Shown piece after piece: positions 1 through 5,433 of a stretch of 5,465 nt of DNA (positions are counted from its first letter, which is position 1; each line of letters opens with the position of its first letter). Both the position numbers and the translations under genes were made by a program. Location of the stretch: assembly GCA_021817025.1 (NCBI GenBank), contig JAKAWF010000260.1:1-5465 (forward strand), written 5' to 3'. Below the pieces are notes generated by a model. It made no database searches, was not told the origin of the DNA, and saw only the letters and a list, made by a program, of their open reading frames with translations. Source of the stretch: a bacterium (GTDB taxonomy: Bacteria; Chloroflexota; Dormibacteria; UBA8260; Bog-877).

Positions 1-1
1 C

Positions 2-1192
2 AAGCGCGGCCAGATGGTGAAGGCGAGCACGCTGGCCACGATCCTGCATTCGCTCCGCAGCTTCTATTCGTTCACTCTCGCCGGGGATCCCGACCATCCC
101 AATCCAACTCTGGGGGTCAGGCTCCCCAGGGTGATCGCTCCTGCGATCGACCCCTACTCAGAGCAGGAGGTCCGCCACATCCTCGCTCTCGCCCAAAGGT
201 ACGAGCACTCCCCTGATCTGCGCCGCTGGGTGGGCTACGTGGCGCTCACCCTCCTGGCCGGCACGGGCATCCGCAACGGTGAACTGCTGGGTCTGCAAAC
301 CGCCGATGTGGATCTGGTGCGCCACCGACTCAGGGTGGTCGGCAAGGGCTCCAAGCCGCGCACCGTCCCCTTCGGCCCGGCCACAGCGGTGGTGCTCGCC
401 ACATATCTGGAAGACCTCCGTCCCCGCCTGCCCCAGTCCCCCTACTTCATGGCGAATCCGCGCTCCCTGCGCCAGGGGCCGTTCTGGGGTCGGCTGGAAC
501 CCAACACCCTGGTCAGCCTGGTGCGCGACCTGCTGGCCGAGTCCGGGATCCCGGGCCGCCACTTCCCCCACCGCTTCCGCCACAGCTTCGCCAGCAACGC
601 CCTCCGCGAGGCGGGCAACATCGAGGTCGTGCGGGAACTCCTCGGGCACACCAACATCACGACCACTGGACGCTACCTGCACGCGACGATGGCGGACAAG
701 CACCAAACCGCCGACGGAATCGACTTCGCCGCCGTCTCCGATCCGATGTCGCCCCCACCTGCGGCCCAGCCCGAAGCGCCCCCGGAGCGCGGGCGGGCAC
801 CCGCGTCGAGTCCGAGGGTGCCCGCCCCACCCCAGGAGGGCCCCGCCTCCCTCTCAGTTCCCTTGCTCTCCAATCTGGGGGAGGAGGCTGTGGCCAGAGC
901 ACTCCGGTCCGCCCGGCTGCTGCCCGCCGGAGCCCTCTCGCGGCTTACCTCGCACCAGCTTGCGGAGGCCGCCGTCGGGACGCTGAAGGCCGCCTCCATC
1001 GACAGCGATTTACTCGAGGCGGCCGCAGCGCTGGTCCTCTCCAGGGCCCACCACGTCCCGGTACCGCTGGCGCCCCTGCTGAAGGCTCACGGGAGAGAGG
1101 CGCTGACCGCCATCGACCGGGCCGGCGCCACCTTGGAACTCCTCGCCGGCGGCGAGGCCGTAACCGGCCGGCCAGCCACGCTGCAGCCGTGA
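2..1192 (+). CDS. Tyrosine recombinase/integrase with C-terminal extension, 5' end outside window
   Basis: Site-specific DNA recombinase of the phage integrase/XerC-XerD superfamily, which cuts and rejoins DNA through a covalent 3'-phosphotyrosine. The frame is open to the window edge (KRGQ precedes the first ATG at 14), and the opening residues look like the last helices of a core-binding (SAM-like) domain ending in NPTLGVRLPRV, so the true start lies upstream. Counting from the ATG at 14, the catalytic set is complete: R87 (TGIRNGELLGL), K111 (VVGKGSKPR), H186 and R189 (PHRFRHSF), H212 (LLGHTNITTT) and nucleophile Y221. The spacings R to K (24) and H to Y (9) match XerD. After Y221 the protein continues for about 170 residues: a Pro/Ala/Arg-rich linker (about 244-280), then a region that looks helical (about 283-380), which is unusual because most family members end soon after the tyrosine. 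The substrate sites are unknown. It could be a mobile-element integrase rather than a chromosome-dimer resolvase; the extension favours the former. Confidence 0.93.
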   Translation, partial: KRGQMVKASTLATILHSLRSFYSFTLAGDPDHPNPTLGVRLPRVIAPAIDPYSEQEVRHILALAQRYEHSPDLRRWVGYVALTLLAGTGIRNGELLGLQTADVDLVRHRLRVVGKGSKPRTVPFGPATAVVLATYLEDLRPRLPQSPYFMANPRSLRQGPFWGRLEPNTLVSLVRDLLAESGIPGRHFPHRFRHSFASNALREAGNIEVVRELLGHTNITTTGRYLHATMADKHQTADGIDFAAVSDPMSPPPAAQPEAPPERGRAPASSPRVPAPPQEGPASLSVPLLSNLGEEAVARALRSARLLPAGALSRLTSHQLAEAAVGTLKAASIDSDLLEAAAALVLSRAHHVPVPLAPLLKAHGREALTAIDRAGATLELLAGGEAVTGRPATLQP

Positions 1193-1214
1193 CCGTTGCC
1201 GCCGTGTGAACTGT

Positions 1215-1229
1215 AGGAGGCGCCCTCCT
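1215..1229. terminator. Short inverted repeat after the recombinase gene
   Basis: AGGAGG, a 3-base loop (CGC), then CCTCCT forms a perfect 6-bp stem 23 bases after the recombinase stop codon. Only a single extra T follows it, so it lacks the U-tract of a classic intrinsic terminator. The position fits transcription termination, but the evidence is weak. Confidence 0.25.
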
Positions 1230-1311
1230 TCGGCACCCGTTCTCTGGGTTCTCTTATGGGTCTTGGCCTCATCTGAGTCAAGTCCCTTCGATTGGATGCT
1301 CCTATAGCTTG

Positions 1312-1542
1312 TCAAGCGGCCCGTACGAGTTCGCGGCTGGGAAGGAGCGCGCGGTACGCCCCTCGGGCGACGTAGCGCCTCAGGCAGCGGATGATCTCCT
1401 TCTTGGACAGGCCTTCGCGGGTGCGTCGAACCATGTAGTCCTTGGTGGGCTGGCAGGCCGCGAGCCAAGCTGGCGCGCACTGTCGCTGTGCCAGAGGCCA
1501 GGAGGCCTGGGCCCCTCGTTGTGTTACGCGGCCTCCCGGGCT
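1312..1542 (-). pseudogene. IS110-family transposase, C-terminal remnant
   Basis: Read on the minus strand, this frame contains PTKDYMVRRTREGLSKKEI, continuing as IRCLRRYVAR and ending with AYRALLPSRELVRAA and a stop at 1312-1314. From memory, the REGLSKKEIIRCL...RYVARE..Y pattern is typical of the extreme C-terminus of IS110-family transposases (DEDD-type enzymes that insert without terminal inverted repeats). Only about the last 50 residues are recognisable. The upstream residues do not resemble the catalytic C-terminal domain, and the frame is stopped at 1543-1545, so the gene is truncated and decayed. The usual Glu after VAR is Gly here. No DEDD domain occurs elsewhere in the window. It is evidence of earlier transposition next to the recombinase and should have no activity. 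Confidence 0.7.
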
Positions 1543-1715
1543 TCAGCAATGCCGTAGCTGCCGCCGGCCTCCTCGAGCCGAACTCGTCGCTGCGGTGAAG
1601 GAGGTCCAGTGTCACGTCAAAGAGACCATGGGCCTGCACCATGTAACTGTCTATGGGACCCCGTCTCATCGCCAAACAACTGACCATAAGTCCTCCTCAT
1701 TTGCCGGCCGGACTC

Positions 1716-1728
1716 TATACTGTGGAGA
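1716..1728 (+). promoter_or_regulatory. -10 box of a putative leaderless promoter for the first ATPase
   Basis: TATACT at 1716-1721 matches TANNNT/TATAAT closely and is followed by only six bases before the ATG at 1728. A transcript from this -10 would start at or next to the A of the ATG, giving a leaderless mRNA, which is common in actinobacteria and some other high-GC groups. No good -35 lies 16-18 bases upstream (the sequence there is CCTCCT-like). The GGAG at 1724-1727 abuts the ATG and is too close to act as a normal ribosome binding site. Confidence 0.55.
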
Positions 1729-3197
1729 TGTTGACGGACGAGGAGATCATCCGGGCGAATCCCTGGTGGCGTGGCCAAGGCTGGGAGGCAGGAGATCCCC
1801 ACCTGCAACGCCTGGCCGGGCAGCCAGCGCGCCTGCCGGCGCCTGAAGTGGATGCGATCGACCTCATAACGCCGAGCCTCCACATCGTGCGCGGTCCTCG
1901 CCAGGTCGGCAAATCCACCGACTTGAAGCTGATCGTGCAACGCAGCCTTCGGGAGGGGAGGCGGCCGGAGAGCATTCTCTACCTGGCCCTGGACCTCTTG
2001 GAGGGACAACCGTTCCCGGAGCTGGCCCGCACCGTCAGGCGCGCTGGGCAACTGGCGGGCGTACTGAGCTGGGGTCTTATCCTCCTGGACGAGGTGACCA
2101 CCGTGCCGCGATGGCGTCTGGCGCTCAAGGCGCTCTGGGATGAGGGCGCCATCGACCGCTCGGTGACCATCTGCACCGGCTCGTCGGCTGTTGACCTGGC
2201 CCGGGCCGAGTCGGAGAGCCTCGCCGGCAGGCGCGGGGAAGGTGTCGATTGGCTGGTGCTGCCCCAGGACCTCGGAGCCTTCGCCCGGGCGGTGGTGCGG
2301 TCTCTGCCCGCCCCGCCGGGACTCGATGTGGAGGAGATGACAAGCCCGGATGGACAGCTGCTCATGTTGGACATGCGTCGCCACCTTCCAGACCTGCGGC
2401 TCGCCCTGGAGCGCTACCTGCGCTTCGGTGGACTTCCCGCCGCCGTGGCGGAGGCGAGCCGGGGGTTAGCTGGTCCCAGCGAGGCGACCAGGCGAGTGCT
2501 GCACGACTCGTTGCTGCTCGAGATTCGCCGCAAGGGAGCCAGCGTGCCGGCGGCCGACGCGCTCATGGAGCGGATTATGAGATCCCTGGGGTCGCGGGTG
2601 AGCTGGCAACGGATGGCGGAGGAGATGACCGTGCCTCTCGGCGGCAAGCGGGCCCGCCACACGACCGCCACCGATCGACGAACCCTCCAGGACTACATCC
2701 AGCTCCTGGCCACCGGTTACTTCGCCCTGGTTGTGTACTTCTGGCGACAGGACTCCGGGACCGCGGACCTGTCCAAGGACAAGAAGGTGTATTTCGGCGA
2801 CCCGCTGCTACACACGATCACCGCGGATCGGGTAGGCCTCGCGCCGGACCCTCACGCTCAGGTGGAGAACGCTCTCGCGGTTCACCTCTTCCGTCGCTAC
2901 GAACCCCAAGAGCGCCAGCCGGGCACCTTTGCGGCCCCTGACAGGCTGCATGTTTGGGGCACCAAGACTGGGGGTGAGATCGATTTCGTCTGCGGCCCCC
3001 GCAGCGCGATCCACGCGGTCGAGGCGGCCGACTGGGAGCGCTTGAATCGCCAGAAGGCGACCGGGCCGAGGCGGGCCCTGCCGGGACGACCCAGCCTGGT
3101 GGCCACCAAGGACCATCTCGAGTTCTCCAACTCCATGAACCTCGTGCCCGCAGCCCTGGTCCTTTGGGCCCTCAGCGGCCGCCAGGTCCGCGCCTGA
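1728..3197 (+). CDS. AAA ATPase with DUF4143-type C-terminal region (489 aa)
   Basis: Predicted cytoplasmic P-loop ATPase of the AAA_14/DUF4143 (COG1373-like) group; its cellular role is not established. I choose the ATG at 1728 because the protein then begins MLTDEEIIRANPWW, which looks like a conserved N-terminus, and because a -10 box sits just before it; an in-frame ATG at 1653 would add 25 unrelated residues. Walker A is GPRQVGKST (56-64), Walker B is LILLDEV (117-123), and a sensor-1-like TGSS lies at 150-153. The DUF4143 part has RYLRFGGLPAAV (229-240) and KVYFGDPLL (353-361). The C-terminal segment has the order of a PD-(D/E)XK nuclease fold: E380 in QVENALAVHL, D419 in GGEIDF and E432 in AVEAADW, but Ala434 occupies the usual lysine position, so nuclease activity is doubtful. 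No signal peptide or membrane segment is seen. It is transcribed alone, with debris upstream and about 700 bp to the next gene. Confidence 0.9.
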   Translation: MLTDEEIIRANPWWRGQGWEAGDPHLQRLAGQPARLPAPEVDAIDLITPSLHIVRGPRQVGKSTDLKLIVQRSLREGRRPESILYLALDLLEGQPFPELARTVRRAGQLAGVLSWGLILLDEVTTVPRWRLALKALWDEGAIDRSVTICTGSSAVDLARAESESLAGRRGEGVDWLVLPQDLGAFARAVVRSLPAPPGLDVEEMTSPDGQLLMLDMRRHLPDLRLALERYLRFGGLPAAVAEASRGLAGPSEATRRVLHDSLLLEIRRKGASVPAADALMERIMRSLGSRVSWQRMAEEMTVPLGGKRARHTTATDRRTLQDYIQLLATGYFALVVYFWRQDSGTADLSKDKKVYFGDPLLHTITADRVGLAPDPHAQVENALAVHLFRRYEPQERQPGTFAAPDRLHVWGTKTGGEIDFVCGPRSAIHAVEAADWERLNRQKATGPRRALPGRPSLVATKDHLEFSNSMNLVPAALVLWALSGRQVRA

Positions 3198-3283
3198 TCG
3201 TCGTGGGCACCTGATCCGGGTCCGAGCTGCGGCCAGCCGGGCTCATCAGCAACCGGGTGGCTTGCGACCACTCGCCCACGGCG

Positions 3284-3299
3284 CTCGACTCCGGTCGAG
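3284..3299. repeat. Inverted repeat CTCGAC/GTCGAG
   Basis: CTCGAC, loop TCCG, GTCGAG: a perfect 6-bp stem with a 4-base loop, 87 bases after the stop of the first ATPase. No T-run follows. It is the first of three inverted repeats within 110 bases. Confidence 0.4.
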
Positions 3300-3329
3300 A
3301 CCGACATTCGCCCAATGGCAGCTCGGATC

Positions 3330-3348
3330 CCCACAGCGCCACTGTGGG
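3330..3348. repeat. Inverted repeat CCCACAG/CTGTGGG
   Basis: CCCACAG, loop CGCCA, CTGTGGG: a perfect 7-bp stem with a 5-base loop. It is the best hairpin downstream of the first ATPase and could end its transcript, but it lies about 130 bases after the stop and has no U-tract. A protein-binding palindrome is an equally good reading. Confidence 0.45.
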
Positions 3349-3368
3349 CTGGTCGGCAGCAGGCCCCG

Positions 3369-3393
3369 CGCGTGGTGGCTTCGGTGCCACGCG
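3369..3393. repeat. Inverted repeat CGCGTGG/CCACGCG
   Basis: CGCGTGG at 3369-3375 pairs perfectly with CCACGCG at 3387-3393 across an 11-base loop. It is the third inverted repeat in this cluster; its role is unknown. Confidence 0.4.
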
Positions 3394-3414
3394 GCCGAAC
3401 ACGCTCCCGCTTGA

Positions 3415-3576
3415 CGGCAACTTAGTGCTCCCTGGTTCGATGCCAACCGACGCGCCCGCACTCTGTTGAGCGAACTGCAGGCAGTCTCCGTCGAGATCGC
3501 CGAGGCCGAGCTACGACCGAGCACCCCCCAGGCCAGACCCCGCACCCGCCGGTCACGAAAAACACCAGCCTCCTAG
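3415..3576 (+). pseudogene. Possible 3' remnant of an unidentified gene
   Basis: Between a TGA (3412-3414) and a TAG (3574-3576) this frame reads about 53 residues, including APWFDANRRARTLLSELQ and then a charged stretch ending RPRTRRSRKTPAS. The first half looks helical and protein-like, while the tail is Pro/Arg-rich. There is no good start codon or ribosome binding site, and the frame is blocked upstream, so at best it is the end of a broken gene. I do not recognise the family and chance is a real alternative. It ends exactly where direct-repeat arm A begins. Confidence 0.25.
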
Positions 3577-3680
3577 GGTTGTTGCAAGGTCTTGTTGTGG
3601 GGCCCTGGCGACTTCGGCTCACCCCCTCCTGCACGCACTTCGCGACCGGCTTGTACACGCCGCTATCAGTTTCTTGTACC
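3577..3680. repeat. Diverged direct repeat, arm A
   Basis: This stretch matches 5187-5290 in the same orientation, with roughly four of five positions identical by eye and one single-base gap. Shared blocks include TGCAAGGTCTTGT, CTGGCGACTTCGGCTC, CTTCGCGACC and GTACACGCCGCT. The two arms enclose the second ATPase gene and its promoter. Read on the minus strand, 18 codons (3626-3679) align without a gap to arm B and 12 residues agree, including SGVY and VAK. Only about two of the twelve base differences are synonymous, so there is no sign of coding constraint. Confidence 0.75.
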
Positions 3681-3808
3681 CGCGCTCGGCTGCGCTCGGG
3701 CTGAGACCAATTGACCTGGCCACGTTGGGGGCATCCTTCGGTTTCGACGTAGCCTCCAGCCGTTGCCACCAAAGGAGACGAGAGTCTTGGCGCCGGGTTC
3801 GCGGGGCC

Positions 3809-3877
3809 GTGGTGGACCTGAGGGCGGGGCTGTGGTGGACCTGAGGGCGGGGCTGTGGTGGACCTGAGGGCGGGGCT
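3809..3877. repeat. Three perfect 23-bp tandem repeats
   Basis: Three identical head-to-tail copies occupy 3809-3831, 3832-3854 and 3855-3877. Each begins GTGGTGGACC and ends GGGCGGGGCT. The eight bases before the first copy (GCGGGGCC) match the end of a unit except for one base, so a partial fourth copy may precede them. The array stops four bases before the -10 box of the second ATPase, and its last copy carries the -35-like TGGACC. A period near two helical turns would suit a repeated operator. It could also be a slippage-prone variable-number repeat. Confidence 0.9.
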
Positions 3878-3895
3878 GAGCTACACTGGAGCCTA
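3859..3895 (+). promoter_or_regulatory. Putative promoter of the second ATPase, inside the tandem repeat
   Basis: TGGACC (3859-3864, four of six matches to TTGACA) is separated by exactly 17 bases from TACACT (3882-3887, a TANNNT box). The ATG at 3895 begins seven bases after the -10 box, so the mRNA would start at or a base or two before the start codon. GGAG at 3888-3891, three bases from the ATG, would barely fall within such a transcript. The -35 element is supplied by the third 23-bp repeat, so a repressor bound to the repeats would block this promoter. Confidence 0.55.
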
Positions 3896-5142
3896 TGAAG
3901 TACCAGAGACGCCTGGCTGACGGTAGATTGCAGCAACTACTGGCCGACTTCCCCGCCGTGATGATTAATGGGCCTCGGGCTGCCGGCAAGACAACTACCG
4001 CGCGCCAAGTCGCCGCCGAGAGCGTCAGTCTCGATAGCCCAGCCGATTCGGCTGCTTTTAGAGCCGATCCGGACGACGCCCTCCGAGGAAGAAGAGAGCC
4101 GTTGCTCTTAGACGAGTGGCAAGAGGTGCCTGAGGTGCTGGGAGCGGTCCGCAGAGCGGTAGATAGCGACCCACATCCCGGTCGCTTCATTGTGACCGGC
4201 AGTGTCAGGGGCGAGCTGGAGAACCGCGTCTGGCCCGGGACCGGCCGCTTCATGCGCATGAGTATGTACGGCTTGACCGAAGTGGAGATGCAAACGACCC
4301 TAGACAAGCAATCTGTAGGGTTCCTTGACAAGCTAGCCTCCTCCGACGTCTCTGCGTTTGCCAGGGGGAAAACCCGGCCGCGGTTAAGGGATTACCTTGA
4401 GTTGGCCACCCGGGGCGGCTTTCCCGAGGTGGCACTGCGCCCTCTCTCTCAAGCGGCGAGAAGCGACTGGCTCGATAGTTACATCAGCCAAGTGATAACT
4501 AGAGACGCCATTGCCGTAAGGCCACGGGGTGATCCTCAAAAGATGCGTGCCTACTTCGAGGCACTAGCACTGCAGACGGCGGGAACACCACTCGACAAAA
4601 CCCTAATCGATGCCGCCGGTGTAGGTAAGGACGCGGCCGCAGGATATGAGGGATTGTTCGAGAATCTCTTCCTGACTGAACGGCTGCCGGGCTGGACCAA
4701 GAAGGCGCTTTCGCGTTTTACCGAACTCCCAAAGCGCTATATCGTCGACCCTGCCCTGGCTGCAAATTCGGCACACGTCAGTCTCCAAGGTATTCTTGGC
4801 GACTCGGACGTTCTTGGCAGAACGCTCGATACCTTCATTACGGCCCAACTGCGCCCTCTGTGGAGTTTGACCGCAACAAGGGTAAAGCCGTACCACTTGA
4901 GGACAAAGGGCGGGAGACAGGAGATCGACCTTCTCCTTGAAACTGAGGACAAGAAGGTCCTGGCCTTTGAATTCAAGGCATCCTCGGCGCCATCGGCTCA
5001 CGATGCCAGGCACTTGCTTTGGTTGCGAAGTCTCCTGGAGGACCGGTTAGTCGCTGGGGCCGTAATGCATACCGGTCCAGACGTCTTCCGGTTGGCGGAT
5101 CGGATTCTGGCGCTGCCCATCAGTACGATTTGGGGCGCCTGA
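3895..5142 (+). CDS. Second AAA ATPase with DUF4143 C-terminal region (415 aa)
   Basis: Predicted cytoplasmic P-loop ATPase of the COG1373 group (AAA_14 then DUF4143); the biological role of the family is unclear. The start is firm: an in-frame TGA at 3877-3879 leaves the ATG at 3895 as the first ATG, with a -10 box just upstream. Walker A is GPRAAGKTT (26-34), Walker B is LLLDEWQEV (70-78) and sensor-1-like TGS lies at 101-103. DUF4143 features are RGGFPEVAL (173-181), YISQVITRDAIAV (196-208) and RYIVDPALAA (281-290). A C-terminal PD-(D/E)XK-like module follows: D312 in LDTFITAQL (usually Glu), D345 in RQEIDLLLE and E359-x-K361 in FEFKAS, so this copy keeps the lysine that the upstream ATPase lacks. 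Codons such as AGA, TTA, GTA and TTT are more frequent than in the other two genes, suggesting separate acquisition. The gene is monocistronic and bracketed by direct-repeat arms A and B. Confidence 0.93.
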   Translation: MKYQRRLADGRLQQLLADFPAVMINGPRAAGKTTTARQVAAESVSLDSPADSAAFRADPDDALRGRREPLLLDEWQEVPEVLGAVRRAVDSDPHPGRFIVTGSVRGELENRVWPGTGRFMRMSMYGLTEVEMQTTLDKQSVGFLDKLASSDVSAFARGKTRPRLRDYLELATRGGFPEVALRPLSQAARSDWLDSYISQVITRDAIAVRPRGDPQKMRAYFEALALQTAGTPLDKTLIDAAGVGKDAAAGYEGLFENLFLTERLPGWTKKALSRFTELPKRYIVDPALAANSAHVSLQGILGDSDVLGRTLDTFITAQLRPLWSLTATRVKPYHLRTKGGRQEIDLLLETEDKKVLAFEFKASSAPSAHDARHLLWLRSLLEDRLVAGAVMHTGPDVFRLADRILALPISTIWGA

Positions 5143-5154
5143 ACTCAACTTCAG

Positions 5155-5185
5155 CACCAACCCTGCAACTCTCTTTGCGTTGGTG
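5155..5185. terminator. Stem-loop just after the second ATPase
   Basis: CACCAAC (5155-5161) pairs with GTTGGTG (5179-5185). Inside it, after a three-base bulge, GCAA (5165-5168) pairs with TTGC (5175-5178) around a CTCTCT loop. It starts 13 bases after the stop codon, the expected place for a terminator. The following bases are GGGTTACT rather than a U-tract, so it may be a weak or factor-assisted terminator. Confidence 0.45.
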
Positions 5186-5186
5186 G

Positions 5187-5290
5187 GGTTACTGCAAGGT
5201 CTTGTCTTGGGCAACTGGCGACTTCGGCTCGCTCCTCCTGGGCGCCCTTCGCGACCCACTGGTACACGCCGCTCCCGGTGTTCTGTACAC
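5187..5290. repeat. Diverged direct repeat, arm B
   Basis: Partner of arm A at 3577-3680, in the same orientation and starting 45 bases after the stop of the second ATPase. It shares TGCAAGGTCTTGT, CTGGCGACTTCGGCTC and GTACACGCCGCT with arm A, with one base missing near 5231-5239. The divergence shows the duplication is old or that the arms come from related but distinct family members. The sequence resembles no insertion-sequence end or attachment site that I can name. Confidence 0.75.
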
Positions 5291-5365
5291 GGCCATGTAG
5301 TCATCAGGGCGGCCTTGCTCCATGAACTCACTTGAGGGCGTCACAGGCACCAGGTCTCTGGACAT
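5189..5365 (-). CDS. Doubtful small ORF, 58 aa
   Basis: A minus-strand frame runs from an ATG at 5363-5365 to TAA at 5189-5191 and encodes 58 residues. The first third (MSRDLVPVTPSSEFMEQG, then RPDDYMAVY) looks protein-like. The last two thirds are Arg/Ser/Pro-rich and lie within repeat arm B, where the equivalent frame in arm A is stopped early. I see no convincing ribosome binding site and recognise no family. It could be the tail of an older gene fused to repeat sequence, or chance. Confidence 0.2.
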   Translation of the reverse strand: MSRDLVPVTPSSEFMEQGRPDDYMAVYRTPGAACTSGSRRAPRRSEPKSPVAQDKTLQ

Positions 5366-5433
5366 AACGGGTTGGGCCAGAGGGATCTGAACTCAGGATG
5401 GCATCGAGTCTCGATCAGAGCGAGAGATAATTC

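Larger units (their letters stand above)
1193..1727. other. Intergenic region with transposon debris
   Basis: No intact gene is supported on either strand between the recombinase stop and the ATPase start. The region holds a short inverted repeat near its left end, the C-terminal remnant of an IS110-type transposase on the minus strand (about 1312-1542), and at its right edge a -10 box for the downstream ATPase. Plus-strand open frames here overlap the transposase remnant and resemble nothing I know. On the minus strand between about 1565 and 1642, two frames (reading HGLFDVTLDLLHRSDE, then RLEEAGGSYGIAEAREA) look mildly protein-like and would need a frameshift to join. They may be further gene debris that I cannot identify. 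Confidence 0.6.
3198..3894. other. Gene-poor region with inverted, direct and tandem repeats
   Basis: About 700 bp with no intact gene. From left to right it holds three perfect inverted repeats (3284-3393), a possible broken gene end (3415-3576, +), arm A of a diverged direct repeat whose partner lies after the next gene (about 3577-3680), a short direct repeat GCGCTCGG at 3682-3689 and 3692-3699, and three 23-bp tandem repeats leading into the promoter of the second ATPase. Open frames here on both strands resemble no family I know and are not annotated as genes. Confidence 0.6.

Noticed and set aside
158..706. Long minus-strand open frame opposite the recombinase
   Set aside because: It mirrors the well-supported recombinase catalytic domain; GC-rich codon bias commonly leaves such antisense frames open, and its sequence matches no family I know.
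1653..1727. Upstream ATG at 1653 as the start of the first ATPase
   Set aside because: It adds 25 residues with no family resemblance and would place the start upstream of the -10 box at 1716; the ATG at 1728 begins a conserved-looking N-terminus.
1309..1846. Plus-strand open frames at 1309-1557 and 1442-1846
   Set aside because: They are antisense to the IS110 remnant or overlap the promoter and start of the first ATPase, and resemble no known protein.
1617..2384. 255-residue minus-strand open frame
   Set aside because: It overlaps the Walker A and B region of the first ATPase on the other strand and has Arg/Pro/His-rich, shadow-like composition.
3626..3679. Conserved minus-strand coding frame in repeat arms A and B
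   Set aside because: Eighteen codons align without gaps and 12 residues match, but about ten of twelve base changes are non-synonymous and an indel shifts the frame afterwards, so neutral DNA divergence explains it as well.
3682..3699. Direct repeat GCGCTCGG with a 10-base period
   Set aside because: Two 8-base copies are too short and too GC-rich to distinguish from chance; noted only within the intergenic description.
3809..3877. Tandem repeat read as a CRISPR array or plasmid iterons
   Set aside because: The copies abut with no spacers, there are only three, and no cas, rep or origin features are present.
3666..4331. 221-residue minus-strand open frame
   Set aside because: It runs through the 23-bp tandem repeats and the antisense of the second ATPase, its sequence is low in complexity, and no start signal is evident.
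1728..5142. The two ATPases as a complete defence or toxin-antitoxin system
   Set aside because: No toxin, antitoxin, nuclease or sensor partner is visible, the genes are 700 bp apart with separate promoters, and family membership alone does not support the claim.
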